DNA of 13,856 bases from Muribaculaceae bacterium (GCA_029059965.1 JAIDUY010000034.1:1-13856), one strand, 5' to 3'. Positions 1 through 7,560 are shown, counted from the stretch's first letter. A program made the numbers and translations. Notes: generated from the sequence alone by a model not told the origin.

Positions 1-522
1 CAGGGGTGTGCGGCCTTCCTTGAACATCTCGGAACGGGCCATTTCGGCGCCGTTGAGACGGCCGGCTACCTGAATCTTCACGCCTTCGGCACCGGCACGC
101 ATTGTGCTTGCCACTGCCATCTTGACAGCGCGGCGGTATGCCACTTTGCCTTCGATCTGACGTGCGATCTGGCTTGCCACAATCTGTGCGTCGAGCTCGG
201 GACGCTTCACTTCGAAGATGTTGATCTGAACGTCCTTGTCGGTGATGTTCTTCAGTTCTTCCTTGAGCTTCTCGACTTCCTGACCGCCTTTGCCGATGAT
301 GAGGCCGGGGCGGGAGGTGCACACGGTGATTGTGATAAGCTTGAGGGTGCGCTCGATTACGATGCGGGAAACGCTGCACTTGGCCAGGCGGACGTTGAGG
401 TATTCGCGCAGTTTGTAGTCTTCGAGCAGGTTATCGGGGTATTTTCCCTTTTCGGACCAGTTGGAGTCCCAGCCGCGAATGATACCCAGGCGGTTGCTGA
501 TAGGATTTACTTTCTGTCCCAT
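1..522 (-). CDS. rpsC: 30S ribosomal protein S3 (uS3), 5' part, cut by the window edge
   Basis: First 174 codons of uS3, a protein of the 30S head at the mRNA entry side; the rest lies beyond base 1. The protein begins [20 protein letters not shown], the standard uS3 N-terminus. A KH-domain loop GLIIGKGG is at residues 73-80 and the following helix reads [10 protein letters not shown]. The visible part reaches the second domain ([11 protein letters not shown]), as expected for a protein usually a little over 200 residues. The ATG complements 520-522, one base after the rplV stop (524-526), so translational coupling with rplV is likely. The frame is open to the edge with no break. The ORF is not a shadow: codon use and sequence match the family throughout. 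Identification is firm; only the C-terminus is unseen. Confidence 0.98.
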   Translation of the reverse strand, partial: MGQKVNPISNRLGIIRGWDSNWSEKGKYPDNLLEDYKLREYLNVRLAKCSVSRIVIERTLKLITITVCTSRPGLIIGKGGQEVEKLKEELKNITDKDVQINIFEVKRPELDAQIVASQIARQIEGKVAYRRAVKMAVASTMRAGAEGVKIQVAGRLNGAEMARSEMFKEGRTPL

Positions 523-523
523 A

Positions 524-943
524 TTATTCTTCGCGGTTTTTCTTAGCTTTGTTGTCGATGGTGTCAACGATAACCGTTACATGGTTAGAGCGTTTGCGGA
601 TGCGGTAGCCGCGGCCCTGGGGCGCGGTGCGCAGACGCTTGAGCATGGGGGCGCAGTTGACGAAGATAGTGGAGATATAGAGTTCTCCGTCTTCGGCCTT
701 GCGTTCGTTCTTCTGCTCCCAGTTTGCGACGGCGCTCTCTACGAGTTTGCGAAGACGTGCGGCAGCCTCCTTGTTGGAGAACTTGAGGATGCCGAGGGCG
801 CGCGACACTTCCTGGCCACGGACCATGTCGGCGACCAGACGCATTTTGCGGGGGGAGGTGGGTACGTTCAGCAACTTGGCAAATGCCACAGTCTTCTGCT
901 CCTCCTTGCGTCGGTTGGCTGATATTCTTTTTCTTTCACCCAT
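524..943 (-). CDS. rplV: 50S ribosomal protein L22 (uL22)
   Basis: 139-residue uL22, which binds 23S rRNA and sends a hairpin into the peptide exit tunnel near the macrolide site. Recognised by [14 protein letters not shown] (residues 30-43), by the central [17 protein letters not shown] helix, and by the tunnel hairpin and final strands around [20 protein letters not shown] and [10 protein letters not shown]. It is longer than the approximately 110-residue E. coli protein because of a basic N-terminal extension of about 20 residues ([16 protein letters not shown]) and a short charged tail (NKAKKNREE). The start is the ATG at 941-943; a 50-nt A/C-rich gap separates it from rpsS and carries no Shine-Dalgarno motif. 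The tunnel loop shows no obvious insertion or deletion of the kind that gives macrolide resistance, as far as can be judged by eye. Confidence 0.98.
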   Translation of the reverse strand: MGERKRISANRRKEEQKTVAFAKLLNVPTSPRKMRLVADMVRGQEVSRALGILKFSNKEAAARLRKLVESAVANWEQKNERKAEDGELYISTIFVNCAPMLKRLRTAPQGRGYRIRKRSNHVTVIVDTIDNKAKKNREE

Positions 944-993
944 TGTATTGTGTTCGTCTTTTTATCAGTGATATGATTTGTTGGTCCCTGCCG

Positions 994-1263
994 TTATTTT
1001 TTCTTGTTGCCGGCGTGACCGCGGAAGGTGCGGGTGGGGGCGAATTCACCCAGCTTGTGGCCTACCATGTTTTCGGTCACATATACGGGGATGAATTTGT
1101 TTCCATTATGCACCGCAAAGGTGTGGCCTACAAATTCGGGGGCGATCATGGACGCACGGCTCCAAGTCTTGATGACGTTTTTCTTGCCGGAGGCTTCCAT
1201 GTCGGCCACTTTCTTCTCGAGCTTAACGCTGATGAAGGGGCCTTTTTTAAGGGAACGGCTCAT
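994..1263 (-). CDS. rpsS: 30S ribosomal protein S19 (uS19)
   Basis: 89-residue uS19, the 30S-head protein that contacts S13 and the A-site finger region. It starts [15 protein letters not shown] and contains the family-diagnostic segments [20 protein letters not shown] and [20 protein letters not shown], then [14 protein letters not shown] and a lysine-rich end. Length and motif order are normal. It lies 18 nt downstream of rplB and 50 nt upstream of rplV. The sequence just before the ATG (GATAAACAAGCATAT) is A-rich and has no Shine-Dalgarno element, which is normal for Bacteroidota. Confidence 0.98.
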   Translation of the reverse strand: MSRSLKKGPFISVKLEKKVADMEASGKKNVIKTWSRASMIAPEFVGHTFAVHNGNKFIPVYVTENMVGHKLGEFAPTRTFRGHAGNKKK

Positions 1264-1281
1264 ATATGCTTGTTTATCAGA

Positions 1282-2112
1282 TTACTTCTTTTTTCTTCTC
1301 TCGATTATGTACTTAGTCGAGTGCTTCTTGGGAGCACGAGTCTTGAGACCCTTGCTGTAGAGGCCCTTGCGCGAGCGGGGATGACCGCCGGATGCACGGC
1401 CCTCACCACCACCCATGGGGTGATCGACAGGGTTCATGACAACGCCGCGGTTGTGGGGACGGCGTCCGAGCCAGCGGCTGCGGCCTGCCTTGCCGCTACG
1501 TTCGAGCGAGTGCTCGCTGTTGCCGACGGTGCCGACGGTGGCACGGCATTCTGCAAGCACCTTGCGGGTCTCGCCGGAAGGTAATTTGATAATAGCATAG
1601 TTGCCCTCGCGGGAAACGAGCTGGGCGAAAGTACCGGCGGAACGGGCCATGAAAGCACCCTGTCCCGGACGGAGTTCGATGCAGTGGATTACGGTACCTA
1701 CAGGAATCTTGCTCAGGGGGAGGGTGTTGCCGACCTCGGGAGCTGCCTCGGGACCGCTCAGGAGGGTTGCGCCTACCTGAAGGCCGTTGGGGGCGATGAT
1801 GTAGGTTTTCACACCGTCGGCATAGCACAGAAGGGCAATGCGGGCACTACGGTTGGGATCGTACTCGATTGTCTTTACAGTTGCGGGAATGCCGTCGCGG
1901 TTTCTCTTAAAGTCTATGATGCGGTATTTACGCTTGTGGCCACCACCAAGGTAGCGAGTGGTGAGGCGACCCTGGTTGTTGCGGCCACCAGAGGCGCGTT
2001 TGCCGACTGTAAGAGATTTTTCCGGTGTGGTAGCAGTGATTGTACCCTTGAACACACCGATGACTTTGTGACGCTGCCCAGGAGTTGTGGGCTTGAATTT
2101 TCTTACTGCCAT
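1282..2112 (-). CDS. rplB: 50S ribosomal protein L2 (uL2)
   Basis: 276-residue uL2, a core 50S protein needed for subunit joining and peptidyl-transferase activity. Visible are the N-terminal [11 protein letters not shown], the central [18 protein letters not shown] and [14 protein letters not shown] blocks, and the C-terminal [16 protein letters not shown]. The functionally important histidine (E. coli His229) is His231 in NPVDHP. The next-but-one position, His in E. coli, is Met here (HPM); I regard that as a lineage variant from memory. The tail is strongly basic (IIERRKKK). Six bases separate the rplW stop from the ATG, giving TAACAAATAATG across the junction, so re-initiation without a Shine-Dalgarno sequence is likely. 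Confidence 0.98.
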   Translation of the reverse strand: MAVRKFKPTTPGQRHKVIGVFKGTITATTPEKSLTVGKRASGGRNNQGRLTTRYLGGGHKRKYRIIDFKRNRDGIPATVKTIEYDPNRSARIALLCYADGVKTYIIAPNGLQVGATLLSGPEAAPEVGNTLPLSKIPVGTVIHCIELRPGQGAFMARSAGTFAQLVSREGNYAIIKLPSGETRKVLAECRATVGTVGNSEHSLERSGKAGRSRWLGRRPHNRGVVMNPVDHPMGGGEGRASGGHPRSRKGLYSKGLKTRAPKKHSTKYIIERRKKK

Positions 2113-2118
2113 TATTTG

Positions 2119-2409
2119 TTAGATGTTGCTGAAGAATTCGATGGTCTCACCGTCGGCTACAGTTACGTAAGCTTTCTTCCACTTGGCTGTTTTGCCGCGC
2201 AGAAGACCGCTTTTTGTCCAGCGGCTCTTGTTCTTGCCACGCATGACGGCGGTATTGACGCTGAGCACCTTCACGCCGTAGACCTGCTCTACCAGCGACT
2301 TGATCTGGTATTTGTTGGCCTCGGGCGACACACGGAAGGTATAGCAATTGCGCTTTTCGGAAAGCTTGGTTGCTCTTTCGGTGATGATTGGTTTGATAGA
2401 GATATCCAT
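2119..2409 (-). CDS. rplW: 50S ribosomal protein L23 (uL23)
   Basis: 96-residue uL23, located at the exit of the peptide tunnel where trigger factor and SRP dock. Recognised by MDISIKPIITERATKLSEKR at the N-terminus, the YTFRVSPEANKYQIKSLVEQ helix, and VYGVKVLSVNTAVMRGK followed by a basic loop and a final beta strand (KAYVTVADGETIEFF). Length is normal. It sits 14 nt after rplD and 6 nt before rplB in the usual S10-operon order. The trigger-factor-contact glutamate near the helix is present as VEQVYG, but I cannot verify its equivalence without an alignment. Confidence 0.97.
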   Translation of the reverse strand: MDISIKPIITERATKLSEKRNCYTFRVSPEANKYQIKSLVEQVYGVKVLSVNTAVMRGKNKSRWTKSGLLRGKTAKWKKAYVTVADGETIEFFSNI

Positions 2410-2423
2410 TGTTCTCCGGTGCT

Positions 2424-3044
2424 TTAGAATTTGTTAATTACGTCGAGGCTCTTCTCCGTCAGGACAAGAGCGTTATTGTTGAGTACGGCATACGTGTTGA
2501 TGTCCGAAGCCATCGTCAGACGGGCATCGGGCACGTTTCGCATCGACAAATATACGTTATTATTTTTATCTGCTAAAACCAGAAGAACCTTTTTGCCGTC
2601 AACTTTAAGATTTTTAGCAAAGTTTACGAATTCTTTGGTTTTGGGAGCGCTGAACGCTACTTCGTCAACCACGATGATCTGGCCGGCCTGAGCCTTGAGG
2701 GTCAGAGCGGAGCGGCGGGCGAGCTGCTTGAGCTTGCGGTTGAGTTTGAAGCGATAGTCGCGGGGACGGGGACCGAACACACGGCCACCACCTACGAGGA
2801 CGGGGGAGTTGATGTCGCCGATACGGCTGCCGCCTCCGCCTTTCTGCTTGTGGAGCTTGCGGGTGGAACCGCTTACTTCGGAGCGTTCTTTGCTTTTGTG
2901 AGTGCCCTGACGCTGGTTGGCGAGGTATTGCTTAACGTCGAGGTAAAGGGCGTGCTCACTGGGTTCGATTGCGAAGACCTCGTCGTTGAGGGTCACGCGG
3001 CGGCCGGTATCCTGGCCTTGCTGGTTGTAAACTGCGAGTTCCAT
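2424..3044 (-). CDS. rplD: 50S ribosomal protein L4 (uL4)
   Basis: 206-residue uL4. It has a globular domain on 23S rRNA and an extended loop lining the exit tunnel. The loop lies at about residues 45-97: it begins [16 protein letters not shown], continues through [17 protein letters not shown], and ends with the diagnostic [13 protein letters not shown]. The C-terminal half is the Rossmann-like part ([23 protein letters not shown]-type strands). The loop reads KGGGGSR, where many bacteria have KGTGRAR. The gene starts 2 nt after the rplC stop, so translation is probably coupled. In E. coli L4 represses the S10 operon through the leader ahead of rpsJ; no comparable leader precedes rpsJ here because the operon is fused to str, so that mechanism cannot be assumed. 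Confidence 0.98.
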   Translation of the reverse strand: MELAVYNQQGQDTGRRVTLNDEVFAIEPSEHALYLDVKQYLANQRQGTHKSKERSEVSGSTRKLHKQKGGGGSRIGDINSPVLVGGGRVFGPRPRDYRFKLNRKLKQLARRSALTLKAQAGQIIVVDEVAFSAPKTKEFVNFAKNLKVDGKKVLLVLADKNNNVYLSMRNVPDARLTMASDINTYAVLNNNALVLTEKSLDVINKF

Positions 3045-3046
3045 TA

Positions 3047-3664
3047 TTACTTCTCGATTAAGACGATTGAACCTTTGCTACCGGGGATGGAGCCTTTGAT
3101 CATGATGAGGTTGTGTTCGGGTATCACCTTGATGACCTGAAGGTTCTGCACGGTGACACGCTCGTTGCCGGTCTGACCGGCCATGCGCATTCCCTTGAAC
3201 ACTTTTGCGGGGTAGGAGCAGGCGCCCACCGAACCGGGAGCGCGCAGACGGTTGTGCTGGCCGTGGGTGCTCTGGCCGACGCCGCCGAAGCCATGACGCT
3301 TCACGACGCCCTGATAGCCTTTACCTTTGGAGGTACCGATCACGTCGACGAAGTCAGCTTCAGTGAAGATGTCGACGGCGATGGTATCGCCCAGGGCGTA
3401 GCTGTCACCAAACCCTTTGAACTCGGCCAAGTGGCGCTTGGGGGTCACACCGGCTTTACGGAAGTGGCCGATTTCGGGCTGAGTGAGGTGTTTTTCCTTC
3501 TCTTCCTCGAAACCGAGCTGGATGGCTTCGTAGCCGTCCTTCTCCGTGGTTTTAACCTGAGTGACAACACAAGGACCTACTTCGATAACAGTGCACGGCA
3601 CGTTGCGGCCGTCGGCACTGAAAACGGATGTCATTCCGATTTTCTTTCCAATTAATCCTGGCAT
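3047..3664 (-). CDS. rplC: 50S ribosomal protein L3 (uL3)
   Basis: 205-residue uL3, an early 50S assembly protein whose long loop reaches the peptidyl-transferase centre. It begins [15 protein letters not shown] and has [16 protein letters not shown] (residues 113-128), then [37 protein letters not shown] and the final [11 protein letters not shown]. The loop site that is a PrmB-methylated Gln in E. coli (SIGQNQTP) is Ala148 here (SVGACSYP), so that methylation cannot occur on this residue. Length is normal. The gap to rpsJ is 55 nt, larger than most in this operon, and that to rplD is 2 nt. The start is the ATG at 3662-3664. Confidence 0.98.
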   Translation of the reverse strand: MPGLIGKKIGMTSVFSADGRNVPCTVIEVGPCVVTQVKTTEKDGYEAIQLGFEEEKEKHLTQPEIGHFRKAGVTPKRHLAEFKGFGDSYALGDTIAVDIFTEADFVDVIGTSKGKGYQGVVKRHGFGGVGQSTHGQHNRLRAPGSVGACSYPAKVFKGMRMAGQTGNERVTVQNLQVIKVIPEHNLIMIKGSIPGSKGSIVLIEK

Positions 3665-3719
3665 TTCTCTGATTGTTTGATTGATGTTGTTTATTGATGT
3701 TTTCCGCAGTGCGGTGTTA

Positions 3720-4025
3720 TCAGCACTTGATTTCGACTTCCACGCCGCTGGGAAGCTCGAGCTTCATCAGCGCGTCAACGATTTTGGGGGTCGCGTTGTA
3801 GATGTCGATCAGACGCTTGTAGCTGCTGAGCTGGAACTGTTCGCGGCTCTTCTTGTTGACGAAGGTGGAGCGGTTAACGGTGAAGATGCGCTTGTGGGTA
3901 GGCAGGGGGATGGGACCGCTGATGACCGCACCGATGCTCTTCACGGTCTTGACGATCTTCTCGGCCGACTTGTCGACGAGGCTGTGGTCGTAAGACTTGA
4001 GTTTGATTCTGATGATGGGGTTCAT
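3720..4025 (-). CDS. rpsJ: 30S ribosomal protein S10 (uS10 / NusE)
   Basis: 101-residue uS10, a 30S-head protein that also acts as NusE in transcription antitermination complexes with NusB and NusG. Recognised by [20 protein letters not shown] at the N-terminus, [20 protein letters not shown] with the loop that inserts into the 30S head, and the end [11 protein letters not shown]. It is the first gene of the classical S10 segment but has no promoter of its own that I can see: only 19 nt separate it from the fusA stop. The ATG (4023-4025) follows AATACATAAACACTAT, which is A-rich and lacks a Shine-Dalgarno sequence. After the stop there is a short CCGC-ACT-GCGG hairpin (3704-3714), then an A/C-rich run leading into rplC. 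Confidence 0.98.
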   Translation of the reverse strand: MNPIIRIKLKSYDHSLVDKSAEKIVKTVKSIGAVISGPIPLPTHKRIFTVNRSTFVNKKSREQFQLSSYKRLIDIYNATPKIVDALMKLELPSGVEVEIKC

Positions 4026-4044
4026 ATAGTGTTTATGTATTGTT

Positions 4045-6171
4045 TTACTTGAGCAGGTCCACTCGGCCCTGGCATTCGGTGAGTACTTCCTTGGCGATGG
4101 AGTTGGATACTTCGGCGTAGTGCGAGAAGCTCATGGTGCTGGTGGCACGGCCGCTGGTGATGGTACGCAGCGCGGTCACGTAGCCGAACATCTCGGCAAG
4201 AGGAGCCTTGGCCTTTACGACGCGGGCACCGGAACGGCTGCTTTCCATGCCTTCCACCTGGCCGCGACGCTTGTTAAGGTCGGAGATAACGTCGCCCATC
4301 GATTCCTCGGGGGTGACAACCTCGATCTTCATGATAGGCTCGAGGAGAACGGGACCGGCCTTCTCGCATGCCTTCTTGAATGCCTGGATGGCGCAGAGCT
4401 CGAACGAGAGCTGATCGGAGTCGACCGGATGGAACGAACCGTCGATGACGGTGACCTTGAGCTGGTCGACAGGATAGCCGGCGAGTACGCCGTTCTTCAT
4501 AGCGTTGGTGAAGCCCTTCTGGATGGAGGGGATGAACTCCTTGGGGATGTTACCGCCCTTGACTTCGTCAACGAACTGCAGGTTGCCTTCGAAGCCTTCG
4601 TCCACGGGTTCTACGCGCACAATGATGTCGGCAAACTTACCGCGGCCACCGGTCTGCTTCTTGAATACCTCACGAAGCTCGCAGGAGCGGGTGATGGCTT
4701 CCTTGTAGGTAACCTGGGGACGACCCTGGTTGCACTCTACCTTGAACTCGCGGCGGAGACGGTCGATGATGATGTCGAGGTGAAGCTCGCCCATACCGGA
4801 GATAACGGTCTGGCCGGTCTCTTCGTTGGTTTCCACACGGAAGGTGGGGTCTTCTTCGGCGAGTTTCTGCAGGCCGACGCCGAGCTTGTCGAGGTCTTTC
4901 TGAGTCTTGGGCTCTACGGCGATACCGATTACGGGATCGGGGAATTCCATAGCCTCGAGCACGATGGGTGCATCTTCGGCGCAGAGGGTATCACCGGTGC
5001 GGATGTCCTTGAAGCCTACGCCTGCGCCGATATCGCCGCAGCCGATCTTCTCCATGGGGTTCTGCTTGTTGGAGTGCATCTGGAACAGACGCGAGATACG
5101 TTCCTTCTTGCCGGAGCGGCTGTTGAGAACGTAGGTACCGGCGTTGATGTCGCCGGAGTATACGCGGAAGAAGCACAGACGGCCTACATAGGGGTCGGTT
5201 GCAATCTTGAACGCGAGGGCGCACATGGGGGCGTCGCTGCTGGGATCGCGGGTGATTACCTCGTCGGAGTTGTCGACGGAGTGGCCTTCTACCGCACCCG
5301 AGTCAACGGGGCTGGGAAGGAAAGCGCAGACGGCGTCGAGGAGGCACTGAACACCTTTGTTCTTGAAAGAGGAGCCACAGATCATGGGCACGAGGTCCAT
5401 GGTCAGGGTAGCCTTGCGGAGGGCACGCTTGATTTCGTCGACGGTGATGGTGGAGGGGTCGTCGAAATACTTTGCCATGAGATCGTCGTCGTATTCGGCG
5501 ATTTTCTCAAGCATCTTGTCGCGCCACTGCTCTGCCTCGTCCTGGAGGGAAGCGGGGATTTCCTCAATGCTGTAGTCGGCACCCATGGTCTCGTCGTGCC
5601 AGAAGATAGCCTTCATGGTGATGAGGTCCACAACACCCTTGAATGTCTCTTCAGCACCGATAGGAATCTGAATGGGGCAGGGATTTGCGCCGAGCACGTC
5701 CTGGAGCTGGCGTACAACCTCGAAGAAGTTGGCGCCGGAGCGGTCCATCTTGTTTACATAGCCGATACGGGGCACATTGTACTTGTCAGCCTGACGCCAT
5801 ACGGTCTCCGACTGGGGTTCAACACCGCCTACAGCACAGAATGCAGCTACGGCGCCGTCGAGCACACGGAGGGAGCGCTCCACCTCGACGGTGAAGTCGA
5901 CGTGTCCCGGAGTGTCGATGAGGTTGATTTTGAACTTCTCGTCGTTGTACTTCCAGAAAGTGGTGGTGGCGGCGGAGGTGATTGTGATGCCTCGTTCCTG
6001 TTCCTGTTCCATCCAGTCCATGGTGGCGGCGCCGTCGTGAACTTCGCCGATTTTGTGGGTCAGACCGGTGTAGAAGAGGATGCGTTCACTCGTAGTGGTC
6101 TTACCGGCATCAATATGAGCCATGATGCCAATGTTACGAGTATATTTGAGTAATTCGTCAGATTTTGCCAT
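4045..6171 (-). CDS. fusA: Elongation factor G (EF-G), ribosomal-operon copy
   Basis: 708-residue translational GTPase that drives tRNA-mRNA translocation and, with RRF, ribosome recycling. The G domain has the P-loop AHIDAGKT (residues 18-25), switch I with [11 protein letters not shown] (60-70), DTPGH (86-90, catalytic His90) and NKMD (140-143). All are intact, so this is a canonical GTPase, unlike the GTPase-deficient EF-G2 paralogue known in some Bacteroides. The G5-like segment reads CGSSFKNKG. Domains II-V follow, with the domain III-IV region [16 protein letters not shown], the domain IV loop around [13 protein letters not shown], and domain V ending [24 protein letters not shown]. Length is typical. 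It lies between rpsG (36-nt gap) and rpsJ (19-nt gap); no tuf gene follows, unlike the E. coli str operon. Confidence 0.99.
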   Translation of the reverse strand: MAKSDELLKYTRNIGIMAHIDAGKTTTSERILFYTGLTHKIGEVHDGAATMDWMEQEQERGITITSAATTTFWKYNDEKFKINLIDTPGHVDFTVEVERSLRVLDGAVAAFCAVGGVEPQSETVWRQADKYNVPRIGYVNKMDRSGANFFEVVRQLQDVLGANPCPIQIPIGAEETFKGVVDLITMKAIFWHDETMGADYSIEEIPASLQDEAEQWRDKMLEKIAEYDDDLMAKYFDDPSTITVDEIKRALRKATLTMDLVPMICGSSFKNKGVQCLLDAVCAFLPSPVDSGAVEGHSVDNSDEVITRDPSSDAPMCALAFKIATDPYVGRLCFFRVYSGDINAGTYVLNSRSGKKERISRLFQMHSNKQNPMEKIGCGDIGAGVGFKDIRTGDTLCAEDAPIVLEAMEFPDPVIGIAVEPKTQKDLDKLGVGLQKLAEEDPTFRVETNEETGQTVISGMGELHLDIIIDRLRREFKVECNQGRPQVTYKEAITRSCELREVFKKQTGGRGKFADIIVRVEPVDEGFEGNLQFVDEVKGGNIPKEFIPSIQKGFTNAMKNGVLAGYPVDQLKVTVIDGSFHPVDSDQLSFELCAIQAFKKACEKAGPVLLEPIMKIEVVTPEESMGDVISDLNKRRGQVEGMESSRSGARVVKAKAPLAEMFGYVTALRTITSGRATSTMSFSHYAEVSNSIAKEVLTECQGRVDLLK

Positions 6172-6207
6172 TTTGAGGGACTTAAGATATATTCAACGAA
6201 AAACGGC

Positions 6208-6684
6208 TTAGAAACGGAAGTGTGCGAATGCGCGGTTGGCCTCGGCCATCTTGTGCATGTCTTCTTTGCGTTTGAAAGCACCGCCCTGGAGGTTGAATGC
6301 GTCAACGATTTCGGCTGCCAGCTTGTCGGCCATGGTCTTGCCGCCGCGACGACGGGCGTAGAGGATGAGGTTTTTCATTGATATCGACTCCTTGCGGTCT
6401 GCACGGATTTCAGTGGGGACCTGGAAGGTAGCGCCACCGACACGGCGGCTCTTCACTTCTACGGTAGGAGTTACGTTCTCGAGGGCTTTTTTCCAGATTT
6501 CGAGAGCGGAGAGTTCCTCATTGGGGAGTTTAGACTTCACAGTCTGCAGAGCATCGTAGAAGATGGTGAAGGCGGTGTTTTTCTTTCCGTCGTACATCAG
6601 ATGATTGACAAACTTGGTGACGCGGACATCGCCGAATACGGGATCGGGAAGAATGATCCTTTTTTTAGGTTTGGCCTTTCTCAT
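6208..6684 (-). CDS. rpsG: 30S ribosomal protein S7 (uS7)
   Basis: 158-residue uS7, the primary assembly protein of the 30S head and, in E. coli, the translational repressor of the str operon. Recognised by [19 protein letters not shown] at the N-terminus, [14 protein letters not shown], the [14 protein letters not shown] block, and the end [16 protein letters not shown]. An in-frame TTG at 6733-6735 would add 17 residues ([17 protein letters not shown]). I reject it because family members begin at MRKA and the extra segment is a low-complexity A/C-rich translation. The chosen ATG (6682-6684) follows ATCCTGACCTCGAAA, with no Shine-Dalgarno sequence. The 185-nt gap to rpsL is unusually long and highly structured (see findings). 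Confidence 0.97.
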   Translation of the reverse strand: MRKAKPKKRIILPDPVFGDVRVTKFVNHLMYDGKKNTAFTIFYDALQTVKSKLPNEELSALEIWKKALENVTPTVEVKSRRVGGATFQVPTEIRADRKESISMKNLILYARRRGGKTMADKLAAEIVDAFNLQGGAFKRKEDMHKMAEANRAFAHFRF

Positions 6685-6869
6685 TTTCGAGGTCAGGATT
6701 TTGTTTTTGATTGCTTGGTTGCTTGCTTCGTTCAACTTCAGCGGCGTCCTCCGACGCTTCGCTTACTCAACCAAAAGTCAGCTGCAAGAAATGCAAAAAC
6801 GAGTTTAAAAATAGATTTAATCTCGGGTGCTATAAGATATCTTCACCCGTAAGCGCGGAGCTTTACGGA
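6685..6869 (-). promoter_or_regulatory. Structured rpsL-rpsG intercistronic region, candidate attenuator / S7 control site
   Basis: 185 nt between the rpsL stop and the rpsG ATG. In transcript order it holds: H1 (6868-6847), CCGTAAAGC / GCTTACGG with one bulged A and a 5-nt loop; H2 (6849-6824), CGGGTG / CACCCG; H3 (6825-6800), CGAG-A-TTAAA / TTTAA-A-CTCG, nine pairs around an A-A mismatch, followed at once by U5 (6799-6795). H1 shares three bases with H2, and H2 shares two with H3. A fourth hairpin, GCGTC-GGAG-GACGC, is at 6757-6744. The last 60 nt are A/C-rich and look unstructured, a usual translation-start context here. S7 is known to bind the equivalent gap in E. coli; a similar role here is inference. 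Confidence 0.5.
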
Positions 6870-7259
6870 TTACTTCTTGGCAGCACCTGCCTTGGGACGC
6901 TTGGCTCCGTACTTGGAACGGCGCTGAGTGCGGTCCTTTACGCCGGCGGTATCGAGAGTACCGCGGACGATGTGGTAGCGTACACCGGGGAGGTCCTTAA
7001 CACGACCGCCGCGTACGAGTACGATGGAGTGCTCCTGCAGGTTGTGGCCTTCGCCGGGGATGTAGGAGTTCACTTCCTTGCCGTTGGTAAGACGGACACG
7101 TGCTACCTTACGCATAGCCGAGTTAGGCTTTTTGGGGGTTGTGGTGTACACACGCACACACACGCCGCGACGCTGGGGGCAGGAATCGAGCGCGGGGCTC
7201 TTGCTCTTATCCTCCAGTGCCACGCGACCTTTGCGTACTAATTGCTGAATTGTAGGCAT
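6870..7259 (-). CDS. rpsL: 30S ribosomal protein S12 (uS12)
   Basis: 129-residue uS12, the decoding-centre protein and first gene of the ribosomal operon. It begins [12 protein letters not shown] and carries [20 protein letters not shown] (residues 27-46) and [13 protein letters not shown] (84-96). Lys43, Lys44 and Lys88 have wild-type identity, so no common streptomycin-resistance substitution is present at these positions. Asp89, the residue beta-methylthiolated by RimO in many bacteria, is present. The C-terminus is basic ([16 protein letters not shown]). The ATG (7257-7259) is preceded by AACACAAAAAGACTAAG, A-rich with no convincing Shine-Dalgarno sequence. It is expressed from the promoter at 7441-7472 through a leader of about 175 nt. 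Confidence 0.99.
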   Translation of the reverse strand: MPTIQQLVRKGRVALEDKSKSPALDSCPQRRGVCVRVYTTTPKKPNSAMRKVARVRLTNGKEVNSYIPGEGHNLQEHSIVLVRGGRVKDLPGVRYHIVRGTLDTAGVKDRTQRRSKYGAKRPKAGAAKK

Positions 7260-7435
7260 CTTAGTCTTTTTGTGTTGTTACTTGGATATATTCTTTGTTC
7301 TTTATCTCGTTTTCGTCTGTCGGAACAGTCGCTCCGCGCTCTTGAGAGGCACACGCGTGTGCACTCACAAAAACCGCCCACCACTTTGATTATCAAATCC
7401 TTAGTGGCGAAGCGGCGCGATAGCGCACTGTTCAA
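7260..7435 (-). promoter_or_regulatory. Structured rpsL 5' leader with a terminator-like hairpin
   Basis: About 175 nt from the predicted transcription start (near 7435) to the rpsL ATG, long for a constitutive ribosomal gene. In transcript order: a small GCGC-TATC-GCGC hairpin (7426-7415); a longer imperfect stem at 7415-7374 (CCGCUU/GGGCGG with two G-U pairs, then CCACU/AGUGG, then UUGA/UCAA) ending in U5 (7373-7369); a palindromic hairpin around GCACACGCGTGTGC (7362-7349); and ACTGTTC (7329-7323), which can pair with GAACAGT at the 5' end (7433-7427). The last 60 nt are A-rich. No convincing leader peptide ORF is seen. All pairings were found by eye. Confidence 0.5.
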
Positions 7436-7440
7436 CGCCG

Positions 7441-7472
7441 CAAAGTTAGCAATTAATTTTCTAATAGACAAA
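7441..7472 (-). promoter_or_regulatory. Promoter of the rpsL (str-S10) operon
   Basis: The minus strand reads TTTG (7472-7469), a 20-nt AT-rich spacer, then TAACTTTG (7448-7441). This is a full match to the Bacteroidota primary-sigma consensus (TTTG at -33, TAnnTTTG at -7, spacing about 19-21). Transcription would start near 7435. It is the only promoter in the window where I see both elements correctly spaced, which fits the high demand on this operon. Confidence 0.75.
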
Positions 7473-7490
7473 TATTTCAAGAAGTTTTTA

Positions 7491-7560
7491 CTCGCCCGTC
7501 GGCGAGCATCGGGAGCGGCAGTGCCCGCCGGCCCGGGCATCACGGAATGCCGGCTCCCGA
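7491..7560 (-). terminator. Nested GC-rich hairpins at the end of dus
   Basis: TCGGGAGCCGGCA (7560-7548, the last codons of dus) pairs with TGCCGCTCCCGA (7520-7509): 12 pairs with one bulged C. Inside is TGCCCG/CGGGCA (7539-7534 with 7527-7522). A second stem follows, CTCGCC-GACG-GGCGAG (7506-7491). The dus stop codon lies inside the loop of the long stem. No U-tract follows on the minus strand (TAAAAAC), so it is not a standard intrinsic terminator. It could be a 3'-end stabiliser or a factor-dependent end that separates dus from the rpsL promoter. Confidence 0.45.

Noticed and set aside
3665..3719. Direct repeat ATTGATGTT in the rpsJ-rplC gap
   Set aside because: Two short copies in an AT-rich untranslated leader; most likely the low-complexity A/C-rich context usual before Bacteroidota start codons.
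4120..6153. 677-residue open frame on the plus strand opposite fusA
   Set aside because: It is the antisense of a highly conserved gene. Its translation has no recognisable domain, and GC-rich codon use in fusA explains the lack of stops.
6685..6735. 17-residue N-terminal extension of S7 from a TTG start
   Set aside because: Family members start at MRKAKPKKR. The extension is the translation of an A/C-rich leader-like stretch.
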